NCBI RefSeq assembly: GCF_014645815.1
Contig: NZ_BMML01000047.1
Location: 1-43,711, forward strand
DNA: 43,711 nucleotides
From: Streptomyces fuscichromogenes
GTDB lineage: Bacteria; Actinomycetota; Actinomycetes; Streptomycetales; Streptomycetaceae
Direction of reading: 5' to 3'
Position numbers and translations under genes: made by a program
Shown here: positions 8,193-15,865 of the stretch, in pieces
How the letters are laid out: each line of letters begins with the position of its first letter
Position numbering within the stretch: the first letter of the stretch is position 1
The notes under the pieces: generated by a model
Database searches by the model: none
What the model saw: only the letters and a program-made list of their open reading frames with translations
What the model was told of the DNA's origin: nothing

Positions 8193-8716
8193 CTATCGGG
8201 CTGCGATATGGCGCGCGGCCGTACGGGATTCGGCTGTCCCGGTCCCTTGGGTCCCTGGGCGGGGTCGGCCGGGGGTGACGCCCATCGCGGCACCCGGCGT
8301 CGCCGTGTCGTAGAGGAACGGCAGGATGCTGTGCGACAGGATCCGGGAACGGATCCTGGACGCCGATGGCGCATACACCCAGTGGCTCAAGAGCATTCAG
8401 GGCCGGCGCACCGGCGTCCCACAGCCATGTGCGGAGCATCGTGGGCGTCTCCGGTCAGGGCTTCCGCTGAAGCGGCGGCGGGCGTCGTCCGGCACAGCCG
8501 GACAGGAGACACCTCAGCCGACTTCCGGCCATGTACGCGCTCATAGGTGTGTGGTGTGAACCCGGCTTCCGGGCGGTCTCGTTTCCTAGGCCCGTACTTC
8601 GCGGGTCGCTGATTCGTATGGTGTGACCGGCCCGGGGGTGTCCCGGGCCGGGGTGGCGGCGTTAGGCCGGGTGTGTCGATGACTTCCCGGTCCCCGCGGC
8701 CACGGTCTGAACGTCA
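8193..8716. other. No recognised gene
   Basis: Short open frames occur on both strands, but none has convincing codon bias or a recognisable motif. The stretch ends at the left inverted repeat of the IS1182-type element. Confidence 0.4.
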
Positions 8717-8754
8717 GCGCTTTGAAGTGGCGGTGGACTCTGCTGCGCAATTCC
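8717..8754 (+). repeat. Left terminal inverted repeat of the IS1182-type element
   Basis: Starts GCGCTTTGAAG and ends GCGCAATTCC. Its reverse complement matches 10569-10606 at about 32 of 38 positions. Confidence 0.85.
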
Positions 8755-8824
8755 GTGCGGGGTGACGGTGGGCGCGGGATGATCGTCTGTGCGGTCGTTG
8801 TCCTGTCGTGCGGCCGTGGGGGTG

Positions 8825-10564
8825 ATGCGGTTGTCGATGCGGCCGGAGGGGCTGCCGGAGGTTCCGGCGCAGACCGCGGCGGTGGCCCGGGCGGCGTTCC
8901 CGCAGGGCAGCCTGGCGATGCGGGTGCGGGACCGGCTCGCGGAGGTCTTCGAGGACGAGCCGTTCGCTGACGCGTTCGGGGTGCGCGGTGCCCCGGGACT
9001 GTCACCGGGGGTGTTGTCGCTGGTCACCGTGTTGCAGTTCGCCGAGGACCTGACCGATCGGCAGGCCGCGGCGATGGCGGTGCGGGCGATCGACTGGAAG
9101 TACGCACTCGGGGCCGAGCTGACGGACACGGGCTTCGACGCGAGCGTGCTGAGCCGGTTCCGCACCCGGCTGGCCGGGCACGGCATGGAACGGGTGGTCT
9201 TCGACCGGCTCCTTCAACACTGCAAGGACGAGGGCCTGGTGGCTGCCGGGGGCAAGCAGCGCACCGATTCCACCCATGTGATCAGCGCGGTGCGGGACTT
9301 GAACCGTCTGGAGCTCGCCGGGGAGAGCGTGCGGGCAGCGCTGGAGGCCCTCGCGGTGGCGGCACCGGCCTGGCTGGCCGGACAGGTCGATGTGGCCGAG
9401 TTCGCCCACCGTTACGGGCCGAGGGTGGACGGCTGGCGCATGCCGTCCTCGCAGACGAAACGCGGCCGGCTCGCGCAGGTCTTCGGCCAGGATGCCCTGG
9501 CCCTGTGCCGGGCTGCCTGGGCTGCCGGAACCCCGGTCTGGATCCGCGAGATCGAGGCGGTGGCTCTGCTGCGGCAGATCCTCGTGCAGACCTACTACCT
9601 GCACACCGACACCCGGGGACGGGAGGTGATCAAGAAGCGGGACGCCGACGACGAGGGCGTCCCGCCCGGCCAACTCCGCCTCGCCTCGCCCTACGACCCC
9701 GATGCCCGCTGGGCGGCCAAGGGCGAAGACCTGTTCTGGATGGGCTACAAGGTCCACCTCACCGAGACCTGCGACACTCCAGCCGAAGCCGAAGCCGAAG
9801 CCGAAGCCGAAGCCGAAGCCGAAGCCGGGGGCCCGGCGGCACCGAACCTGATCACGGACGTGTTCACCACCGACGCCACCGTGCCCGACGTGAAGGCAAC
9901 CGCGCCTGTCCAACAGCGTCTGGCCGAGCACGGGGTGACACCCGGCGAGCACTACCTCGACTCCGGCTACCCCTCCGCCGATCTCATCACCGCCGCGCTG
10001 AAGCAGGGCACCCGTATGGTCACCCCCGTCCTGCTGGACCACTCCGCCCAGGCCAAGGCCCACACCGGCTTCGACAAGAACGCCTTCACCATCAACTGGA
10101 AGGCGCGCCAGGTCCGCTGTCCCGCCGGCAAGAGCAGCGCGCACTGGAACCCGGTGAAACAGCACGGCGCGGACGCGATCGTCATCACCTTCAGCATCCT
10201 CACCTGCCGCCCCTGTCCCTTCCAGGAGCAATGCACCACTTCCGCGCTGGGCCGGCGCATGCTCACGCTGCGGCCCAGGGAACCGCACGAGGCCCTCGTC
10301 CGGGCCCGCGCCGAGCAGAAGACCGAGACCTGGAAAGCCAAGTACGCCCTGCGCGCGGGAGTGGAGGGCACCATCAACCAGGCCCTGGACATCACCGGCA
10401 TACGCCGGGCCCGCTACCGCGGACTGCCGAAAGTCCGCCTCCAGCACGCCTTCTCCGCCACCGCACTGAACGTGATCCGACTCGACGCGTACTGGACCGG
10501 ACATGACCGGCACCACACCCGCAGCAGCCGCCTGGAACACCTCGCCTACCAGCTCACGGCCTGA
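8825..10564 (+). CDS. IS1182-family transposase
   Basis: DDE transposase of about 579 aa. The N-terminal DUF772-type domain is recognisable from LSPGVLSLVTVLQFAE and LTDRQAAAMAVR. The catalytic triad is visible as Asp in RTDSTH, Asp in YLDSGYPS and Glu in AGVEGTINQ. A Cys cluster (CRPCPFQEQC) lies between the last two, as is common in this family. ATG 8825 follows a G-rich stretch; a longer start at 8789 is open but gives an atypical N-terminus. An (Ala-Glu) repeat encoded by seven GCCGAA units sits between the first and second catalytic Asp. The frame is intact. It has no role in the biosynthetic pathway. Confidence 0.92.
   Translation: MRLSMRPEGLPEVPAQTAAVARAAFPQGSLAMRVRDRLAEVFEDEPFADAFGVRGAPGLSPGVLSLVTVLQFAEDLTDRQAAAMAVRAIDWKYALGAELTDTGFDASVLSRFRTRLAGHGMERVVFDRLLQHCKDEGLVAAGGKQRTDSTHVISAVRDLNRLELAGESVRAALEALAVAAPAWLAGQVDVAEFAHRYGPRVDGWRMPSSQTKRGRLAQVFGQDALALCRAAWAAGTPVWIREIEAVALLRQILVQTYYLHTDTRGREVIKKRDADDEGVPPGQLRLASPYDPDARWAAKGEDLFWMGYKVHLTETCDTPAEAEAEAEAEAEAEAGGPAAPNLITDVFTTDATVPDVKATAPVQQRLAEHGVTPGEHYLDSGYPSADLITAALKQGTRMVTPVLLDHSAQAKAHTGFDKNAFTINWKARQVRCPAGKSSAHWNPVKQHGADAIVITFSILTCRPCPFQEQCTTSALGRRMLTLRPREPHEALVRARAEQKTETWKAKYALRAGVEGTINQALDITGIRRARYRGLPKVRLQHAFSATALNVIRLDAYWTGHDRHHTRSSRLEHLAYQLTA
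9782..9826 (+). repeat. GCCGAA hexanucleotide microsatellite in the transposase
   Basis: Seven perfect GCCGAA copies (9782-9823) followed by GCC encode alternating Ala-Glu. The unit is a multiple of three, so copy-number change would keep the frame. Confidence 0.9.
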
Positions 10565-10568
10565 CCCA

Positions 10569-10606
10569 GGAATTGCGCAGCAGAGTCCTCGTGCTTTTCA
10601 AAGCGC
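10569..10606 (-). repeat. Right terminal inverted repeat of the IS1182-type element
   Basis: Begins GGAATTGCGCAGCAGAGTCC and ends TTCAAAGCGC, complementary to the left end, directly after the transposase stop. Confidence 0.85.
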
Positions 10607-10822
10607 GATCCGGGATCGCAGGGACAGAGCCCGAGCCGTCGAGCGGCGGCGCGCACGCCCGCTGGATCTCCGACGACGAACCACTGCCCCGGGCCGCAGG
10701 GTCACGTAGGCGCGATACCGGGGTGATAGCGGCGGGTTAGCGGGCCGCCGGACGATTGCCCGGTGAGGGCCGCCAGCGCAGCCGCACCCGTCCACCGAGA
10801 GCGAAAGGTCGGTCATCCAGTC

Positions 10823-11275
10823 ATGAGCAGAGGCAACTTCCCTATGTCCTATGCGGGTTCGAAGGGTACGACAGCCGGTGTGAAGCATGTGATGCTCACC
10901 TATCACTATTTGGACATCGGGGACATCGACGGGTATGCCTCGCTGACGGAGCAGGACATGGCGCTGAACCACCCGGGCGCTCCGCCGCATCGAGGCCGCG
11001 ATGCCGTGCTGAGCGCTCACGCGGCGCAGGCGACGCTGCTCAGGCGGCACGAGTTAGACACCGTCGTCGCCGACGAGGGGCGGGTGGTGGTGCTCGGCAG
11101 GGTGGTGCACCAGGCACCGGGGGCAAGGAGGTGGGCGCCGCACGGTGTGGACTTCGCAGATGTGTTCACACTGTCCAAACATGTGCTGGTCCGTGACTGC
11201 CGCCGCTACTACTACGCTCCCCCGCCCGGCGGGGATGGTGTCCCGCCATGTGGGGCAGCTGGTCAAGGGTCGTGA
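10823..11275 (+). CDS. SnoaL-like / NTF2-fold protein
   Basis: Protein of about 150 aa with the pattern of the NTF2-like superfamily: an N-terminal helix (LTYHYLDIGDIDGYASL), a small-molecule pocket region (MALNHPGAPPHRGRDAV) and a C-terminal beta sheet (RVVVLGRVVHQ, FADVFTLSKHVLVRDCRRYYY). Members act as small hydroxylases or cyclases, or serve as scaffolds. No catalytic assignment can be made. It contains a TTA leucine codon at 11054-11056 (codon 78), which suggests bldA dependence. ATG 10823 is chosen over an upstream GTG at 10763. The last 20 or so residues (PPPGGDG onward) look unlike the family and may be a frameshifted tail. Its place in the pathway is unknown. Confidence 0.6.
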   Translation: MSRGNFPMSYAGSKGTTAGVKHVMLTYHYLDIGDIDGYASLTEQDMALNHPGAPPHRGRDAVLSAHAAQATLLRRHELDTVVADEGRVVVLGRVVHQAPGARRWAPHGVDFADVFTLSKHVLVRDCRRYYYAPPPGGDGVPPCGAAGQGS

Positions 11276-11708
11276 ACGGGACACGATCCCGGTGGGCTAC
11301 CGCCGCACCCGGAGGTGTCCGCCACGAAGTGACCGCCGGCCCTGTGGGCCCGCGCGAAGCCGAGTACGTTCTCCTTCGGGTGGTCTCCCACCGGCGCAGT
11401 GTGCGCCACGCACTCGTCTCCCAGGTTCGAAGGCCGCGACGTCGTCCAGAAGGACCTCGCTGCCGAGGCTGGACGGCGCGGCGTAACTGCGGCTTCTAAG
11501 GTTGTCGCCCGACGGTGGGTGCGGCACGCTGGCTTGGCCATCGGGTTGGCGGCCGTCGACGAGAAGCGGACCGAAGAGAATCGGCTTGTGCATCCTTCTC
11601 GTAGCGGAGATCCATCCGATGGCTCCAGCCACGGATCGCGGCTCGACTCCGCGTGTCCGCCCCTCAGCATCGGCGGCGGGCCTCACGACTCCGGGAACTG
11701 TCACCCTC
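11276..11708. other. Intergenic region upstream of the sulfotransferase gene
   Basis: No gene is supported. It holds a GTAAC promoter-like element at 11483-11506. The sulfotransferase frame is open upstream to about 11502, but those codons do not look coding. Confidence 0.45.
11483..11506 (+). promoter_or_regulatory. GTAAC-N16-GTC promoter-like element upstream of the sulfotransferase
   Basis: GTAAC at 11483-11487 is followed after exactly 16 nt by GTC at 11504-11506, the layout of an ECF sigma -35/-10 pair and of the stronger copies elsewhere in the window. The CSGAT half is not kept. It would give a leader of nearly 200 nt to ATG 11709. Function is inferred. Confidence 0.4.
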
Positions 11709-12623
11709 ATGATCAGTCAACCGTCACGACGGTACGCCACCCTCGAGTTCGACAGCGGTCGCTGGATCGACTTCCCTCTGCGTGAAGGCGACATCATCAT
11801 CAGCACGCCACCCAAGACAGGAACGACCTGGGTGCAGATGATATGTGCGCTCCTGATCTTCCAGACGCCTGTTCCCCCTCAGGCATTGGCGGTGATGTCA
11901 CCATGGCTGGATTATCTGGAGACTCCGCAGGAGGAGCTGTACGCACGGCTGGCGGAGCAGGATCATCGGCGCGTCATCAAGACGCACACGCCGTTGGACG
12001 GCCTGCCGATCGATCCGAGAGCCAAGTACATAGTGATCGGTCGGCACCCCGTCGACAGGGCCGCCTCTTTGTACAACCAACTTGCGAACATCGACTACCG
12101 TCGGCTGTCTGAATTCATCGACGAGGCTCATCGCATCGGTGGTAAGCGCCGCGGACGGCTCGCCGAACCGCCGCCGCTGCCACCGATCCGCGAATGGCTG
12201 GAGAATTGGTGTGCTCCCAGCCACGTCGGGGACATGGGCTCTGTTCCTGACGATCTCGTAGAGACCATCCACCACCTGCATCAAGCCTGGACCCAGCGAG
12301 CGCAGCCGTATATCTGGCTGACCCACTTCGACGACCTGAGAAACGATCTCTCCGCAGAGATGGCCCGCCTGGCCGCCTGGCTGGACATCACGGTGGAACC
12401 CGCCGTGTGGACGACGTTGGTGAAGGCCGCGACATTCGAAGAGATGAAGAGTCAGGCCGCACGCGTCGCGCCCACGCATGTTCTCAAAAGTCCCGAAGCC
12501 TTCTTTCATCGGGGACAGTCGGGTACCGGGTGGGACGTACTGTCAGCAGAAGGCCATGCTGCCTACCTGGCAAGAGTTGAACGGATGGCGCCGCCAGACT
12601 TCCTTGCGTGGCTGCACCGGTAG
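11709..12623 (+). CDS. PAPS-dependent sulfotransferase
   Basis: Transfers sulfate from PAPS to a hydroxyl or phenol. The 5'-phosphosulfate loop is STPPKTGTTW (about residues 32-41). The 3'-phosphate region is IVIGRHPVDRAASLYNQ, and a late FHRGQSGTGW replaces the usual RKGxxGDW. The size of 304 aa fits cytosolic-type sulfotransferases such as the glycopeptide enzyme StaL and its relatives. ATG 11709 has only a weak Shine-Dalgarno; upstream in-frame starts give a low-complexity N-terminus. In this setting the phenols of Hpg or Dpg residues, or a hydroxylated PABA product, are plausible acceptors, but nothing in the sequence fixes the substrate. The weak GTAAC-type promoter upstream links it tentatively to the cluster. 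Confidence 0.85.
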   Translation: MISQPSRRYATLEFDSGRWIDFPLREGDIIISTPPKTGTTWVQMICALLIFQTPVPPQALAVMSPWLDYLETPQEELYARLAEQDHRRVIKTHTPLDGLPIDPRAKYIVIGRHPVDRAASLYNQLANIDYRRLSEFIDEAHRIGGKRRGRLAEPPPLPPIREWLENWCAPSHVGDMGSVPDDLVETIHHLHQAWTQRAQPYIWLTHFDDLRNDLSAEMARLAAWLDITVEPAVWTTLVKAATFEEMKSQAARVAPTHVLKSPEAFFHRGQSGTGWDVLSAEGHAAYLARVERMAPPDFLAWLHR

Positions 12624-13004
12624 AAGCGGGGTGCGATGTTGTACGCGCCCAGCAGCCGTTGCCTGCCGGACCGGCAGTGTCCCACTCAAGATCATCGCTG
12701 CCGCGGCCGACGTCGCGAAGTGCCCCAGCCCCTCGCGCTGGTCGACGGTGAGGAACGCTGCTCCGCCCCAACCGGCGTGAGATGCACAGAGCCGACGACG
12801 CCCTCAGGATGACGACGCCACCACGGTTGACGCTGCGTGATCAGAAAAGCGACGAACCGTAGTGCTTCCATGTCGTCACTCTTTCGGCACTGGCCCCTGC
12901 GACGCTCGGCGCTCCTTGACCGAGAGCCGGATGGTTTCGAGGCCAGTCAGCCCCGCCCTGACGGACGGACCGCCGGTACAGCACAGAAGCAGGACCCTCA
13001 CACC
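12624..13004. other. No recognised gene
   Basis: Intergenic stretch between the sulfotransferase and the sigma factor gene. The sigma frame is open back to 12837, but that part has poor codon bias. No tRNA, IS end or clear terminator was seen. Confidence 0.4.
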
Positions 13005-13565
13005 ATGACGCTGCTTACGGCTACCGACAAAAGAGCGCCCTCTTCAGCATTGGCCAGCGTGGATGACCTGGTGGAGCAGCACAGGGCTGCGCTCCTTGCC
13101 TACGCCCGCCACATGCTGACGGACCATCACCTCGCGGAGGACGTCGTCCAGGAAGCGTTCGTCAAGGCGTGGCGTTACATGGATCGCCTTCGCAACGAAG
13201 AGGGATCCGTACGCGGATGGTTGCTCAAAGTGACCCGGAACTTGGCCATCGACCGGATGCGCAGCGCTCCCGCCCGGCGCGAGGTCCTGACCTCCGAAAG
13301 CCCGGACACGGCGCTGGCGGACGAGACCGAGGCGATCGGGACTTCCCTGGAGGTCGTTTCCCTCCTGCACGGACTGTCCCGGGAGCATCGCGAAGCGCTC
13401 GTGCTCCTGTACATCTATGGGCGCACCGTCAACGAGGTGTCGCGCATCCTGGGCGTACCCTCGGGCACCGTGAAGTCACGTCACCACTACGCACTGCGTG
13501 GCCTGCGCAAGTTGCACTCGCAGCGCGCGGTGAGATCGAGTGTCGTTGACACATACGCTTCTTGA
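13005..13565 (+). CDS. ECF RNA polymerase sigma factor
   Basis: Sigma-70 family, group IV protein of 186 aa. Region 2 spans about residues 23-90, with HLAEDVVQEAFVKAWRY (region 2.2) and VTRNLAIDRMRS (2.4). Region 4 spans about 115-175, with GLSREHREAL and the HTH EVSRILGVPSGTVKSRHHYA. ATG 13005 is preceded by AGGA. Close relatives in Streptomyces are usually followed by a zinc-finger anti-sigma gene. Here the downstream DNA carries only an IS256 remnant, so its control is unknown or lost. The cluster holds repeated ECF-like promoter elements (GTAAC-N16-GYC), and this is the only sigma factor in the window. That it serves those promoters is an attractive but untested inference. Confidence 0.9.
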   Translation: MTLLTATDKRAPSSALASVDDLVEQHRAALLAYARHMLTDHHLAEDVVQEAFVKAWRYMDRLRNEEGSVRGWLLKVTRNLAIDRMRSAPARREVLTSESPDTALADETEAIGTSLEVVSLLHGLSREHREALVLLYIYGRTVNEVSRILGVPSGTVKSRHHYALRGLRKLHSQRAVRSSVVDTYAS

Positions 13566-13582
13566 CCACGGCAAAAGCCTCA

Positions 13583-13685
13583 GATGGATGGCGTCGATGA
13601 ATACCATCGGATAGACGGCATCGAGGGACGGCCCCGCCATTCGGCCAGGCCCTCGCAGACTTTGCCGGTGATGGCGGGGATGCCA
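13583..13685 (-). pseudogene. IS256-family (mutator) transposase remnant
   Basis: On the minus strand the peptide ITGKVCEGLAEWRGRP continues after a one-base frameshift as LDAVYPMVFIDAIH. This is the highly conserved stretch around the first catalytic Asp of IS256 transposases. Nothing else of the gene is recognisable. It lies only about 20 nt after the sigma factor stop, where an anti-sigma gene would be expected. Confidence 0.7.
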
Positions 13686-14219
13686 TCAGGCCAGACTCAC
13701 CTCTGGCAATTCGTCGACGGGCTGCTGGCGCTTACCGGCTCGGCATGGACCGCTCCACCATCACCCGGGCCGGGCATCAGAACGCAGTCGGTGTCGTCGC
13801 CTCCGTCGACTCGGTCCGCGACGTCTTGGGCAACGCCCCGATGGAGTCGACGATTGGCGTATACAGAACCAAGCCAGCGCACGCTTGACGGCCTTGCGCC
13901 GGAACTCGGCGAGGTGACCGCGAGGCGAGGAAGCCTCCCCGGATGCGGGGCGGTGCAAGCGCCGGCCAGGGCAAGCCGTACCGGGCAACGGCATCGATGC
14001 GCTGCGCCTGTCGGATGCCGACAGGCGCAGCGGATACCACTCCCGGAAGGCCATGCAGGTCTGCCGCAAGCCGGGCGCTGCGGTCCATGGGCCTGAGCGA
14101 GGCGTTCGACAGCGCACTGAAGGCGAGTACGCCCACCGGCAGACCTTCCGGCAACCCAGCGTGTGCGGTTTCAAGAACGCCGTCGACTGCGAACGCGGAC
14201 ACCGTCCGGGAGGCGCCGC
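13686..14219. other. Degraded intergenic DNA
   Basis: Open frames exist on both strands, but codon bias is inconsistent and no motif is convincing. It probably contains more transposon debris, going by the IS256 fragment at its left edge. Confidence 0.4.
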
Positions 14220-14249
14220 TTGACAATGAACTCAAACAACCGCTTGAAT
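14220..14249 (+). promoter_or_regulatory. Promoter with overlapping TetR operator-like palindrome
   Basis: TTGACA at 14220-14225 is followed after 18 nt by TTGAAT at 14244-14249, a housekeeping-type promoter. The start point would fall at or near GTG 14257, so the TetR mRNA may be leaderless. Inside it, TCAAACAACCGCTTGA (14232-14247) is an imperfect palindrome of the type bound by TetR-family proteins, suggesting autorepression. Confidence 0.5.
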
Positions 14250-14256
14250 TAATGTC

Positions 14257-14901
14257 GTGACAGGGTCGAACAAGATGGATCTGCGCAGAGAGGCCGGTCA
14301 GCGTACGCGGGACGCCCTGCAGATGGCCGCCCTGGAGTTGCTTGCGCAACGAGGACAGGGGGGTCTAACGCTCCGCGAGATCACAGACCTTGCCGGAGCG
14401 AACGTCGCTGCGGTGAGCTATCACTTCGGGTCGCTGAAGGCGCTGTGTGACGAGGCCATCGAGCACGCGTTGGAACGGTATCTGGACTCTCAGATCCAGG
14501 CGCTCAGTTCCCTCGGTCCCGATTCGACACTCCAGGAGATCGCGGCAGCCTTTGCCGGGCCGATGATGGACGCGTTGGCTGCGAGGGGACAAGACCTGGC
14601 CGTGATGCGGACTGTGGCGCGTGTCGGCATCGATCCGCCCCAGGGATGGGAGCGGCTGGCCGACAAATTCGATCAGATCCGCTCGCAGGTCCTTCAACGG
14701 CTGACACCGCACCTTACCGGGGTGGACGACCAAGAATTGATCTTCCGTACACGATGCGCGGCAGGCTTGTTGAACTGGCTCGTGCTGGCGCCCATCGGCG
14801 CCGAGTTGGCCCTCATGCCCGCCGAGCAGATTGAACGCCAGCTGGTGGCCGTGGTGGCCGGTGCGTTCCGCGGGGCGCCCACCGTTACTGACCTTGACTG
14901 A
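14257..14901 (+). CDS. TetR-family transcriptional regulator
   Basis: Protein of 214 aa with an N-terminal TetR HTH (residues about 15-60): MAALELLAQRGQGGLTLREI and GANVAAVSYHFGSLKAL. A helical ligand-binding domain follows, including an ARVGIDPPQGWERL stretch. Codon use is typical. GTG 14257 has no Shine-Dalgarno but lies where a leaderless transcript from the TTGACA/TTGAAT promoter would begin; ATG 14275 is the alternative start. It most likely represses itself. Its targets in the cluster, if any, are not evident. The nearest genes are the ECF sigma gene upstream and the minus-strand halogenase operon downstream, whose promoter is 3.3 kb away. Confidence 0.85.
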   Translation: MTGSNKMDLRREAGQRTRDALQMAALELLAQRGQGGLTLREITDLAGANVAAVSYHFGSLKALCDEAIEHALERYLDSQIQALSSLGPDSTLQEIAAAFAGPMMDALAARGQDLAVMRTVARVGIDPPQGWERLADKFDQIRSQVLQRLTPHLTGVDDQELIFRTRCAAGLLNWLVLAPIGAELALMPAEQIERQLVAVVAGAFRGAPTVTDLD

Positions 14902-14967
14902 ACCGCCCCGGGTTCGGTGGAGATCTCCGTGCGGCGGCCTGGACCGGCCGTCACAACAGGCCGGAAG

Positions 14968-15275
14968 TCAGAACAGGAGGCCGTGAGCCAGCCAGAGGCT
15001 GACCTCGTGGAGGCGGCCGGGCCTGAACAGCCGGGGACCTCGCGGCCTTGCGCGGCGATCTCCGCGGCGAGAGTGGTGACCTCCGGCTGCCGGCCATGGC
15101 CGGTCAGGCGGGAGGGGCGGGGCGCGACCCGCAAGAAGCTCAGGATGCGGGCGATGACCGCTTCCTCGACCTCATCAGCGGTGGACACGTCCTCCGGGCG
15201 CGGGATGCTCTCGTAGTAGGAGCGTTTTCGGGAGCCCGCGAAACTCGACGTCGAGCGAACCGAAAACGCACACAT
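14968..15275 (-). pseudogene. Hypothetical protein remnant with suspected frameshift
   Basis: Residues such as RKRSYYESIPRPEDVS, TADEVEEAVIARILSF and TTLAAEIAAQGREV look like real protein, with correct codon bias. Near 15044 the frame appears to shift: the alternative frame continues as RLFRPGRLHEVSLWLAHGLL and stops at 14968. The original frame instead runs antisense through the TetR gene. I do not recognise the family. The frameshift is an inference from codon pattern. Confidence 0.3.
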
Positions 15276-15865
15276 GGCGTTCGGTCACGGAATTCACTGC
15301 CGTCTCGGCGCGCCGCTTGCCGGACTTGAACTGCGGATGGTCATTTCCGTCCTTTGGAGCGTTTCCCCGGAATGCGGCTCGCCTGCCCGATGGCGGACAT
15401 CCCATGGCAGCACTCCGCTCTTCGTGGCCCGGCGGCGCTCCCACTGATCCTCGGCCCTGACCATGGCCGCCGCTCCGCAGCCCCGAGCTGACACCCCTCC
15501 CGCGGAGCCAACGCCCACTCGTCTCCACACCGGCCGACTCACCTGCTTAAGAACCTTGTGCGGTCGTGTCCAGCTTCGTGGTGTAAGCGACCTTGCTCGA
15601 TGCGTTCCGGTAAACCGCGCGTCGGCCACCCCATGGGAAACAGCGCCCGGGTCGAGCAGCATCTGACCTGCCGTCAGTGCCATGTGCGGCCCCCAAGCCG
15701 CATCGATGCGGCGATGACCTGCGGATTCCGGCGCCTTGATCCGCTACACCACCTGGCGGGACGCCACCCCTTGCGCGACGCGTGATCACACGAACGGACA
15801 AAGGAACGGCCGGCGAGACCCGGACCGGATCAGGGCGCGGCACAGGTTCGACACCGCCCGTACCG
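15276..15865. other. Intergenic region, no supported gene
   Basis: Between the remnant and the halogenase stop. A stretch at 15711-15774 faintly resembles a tRNA on the minus strand but lacks a T-loop (see rejected items). No clear terminator for the halogenase operon was seen. Confidence 0.35.

Larger units (their letters stand above)
8717..10606 (+). mobile_element. Complete IS1182-family insertion sequence
   Basis: A 1,890-bp element bounded by imperfect 38-bp inverted repeats at 8717-8754 and 10569-10606, with one intact transposase gene between them. The inner 20 bases (from GGAATTGCGC) and outer 10 bases of the repeats match perfectly; the 8 bases between are mostly different. I see no clear target duplication directly outside the ends. 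Both the ends and the gene look intact, so it may be mobile. Confidence 0.85.

Noticed and set aside
9399..9419. GTAACGGTGG-like sequence on the minus strand inside the transposase gene
   Set aside because: It lies in coding sequence, no gene follows on that strand, and the CSGAT half is missing. Treated as a chance match.
9002..10540. Long minus-strand open frame (512 codons) opposite the IS1182 transposase
   Set aside because: It is an antisense shadow caused by GC-rich codon bias. The plus-strand frame has the DDE motifs and the terminal repeats fit it.
15711..15774. tRNA-like sequence on the minus strand (CAGGTGGTGTAGCGGAT followed by GCAGGTCATCG)
   Set aside because: It resembles a D-arm and variable region, but there is no TTCGANNC T-loop, the acceptor ends do not pair, and the anticodon stem is poor. 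At most it is a decayed tRNA.
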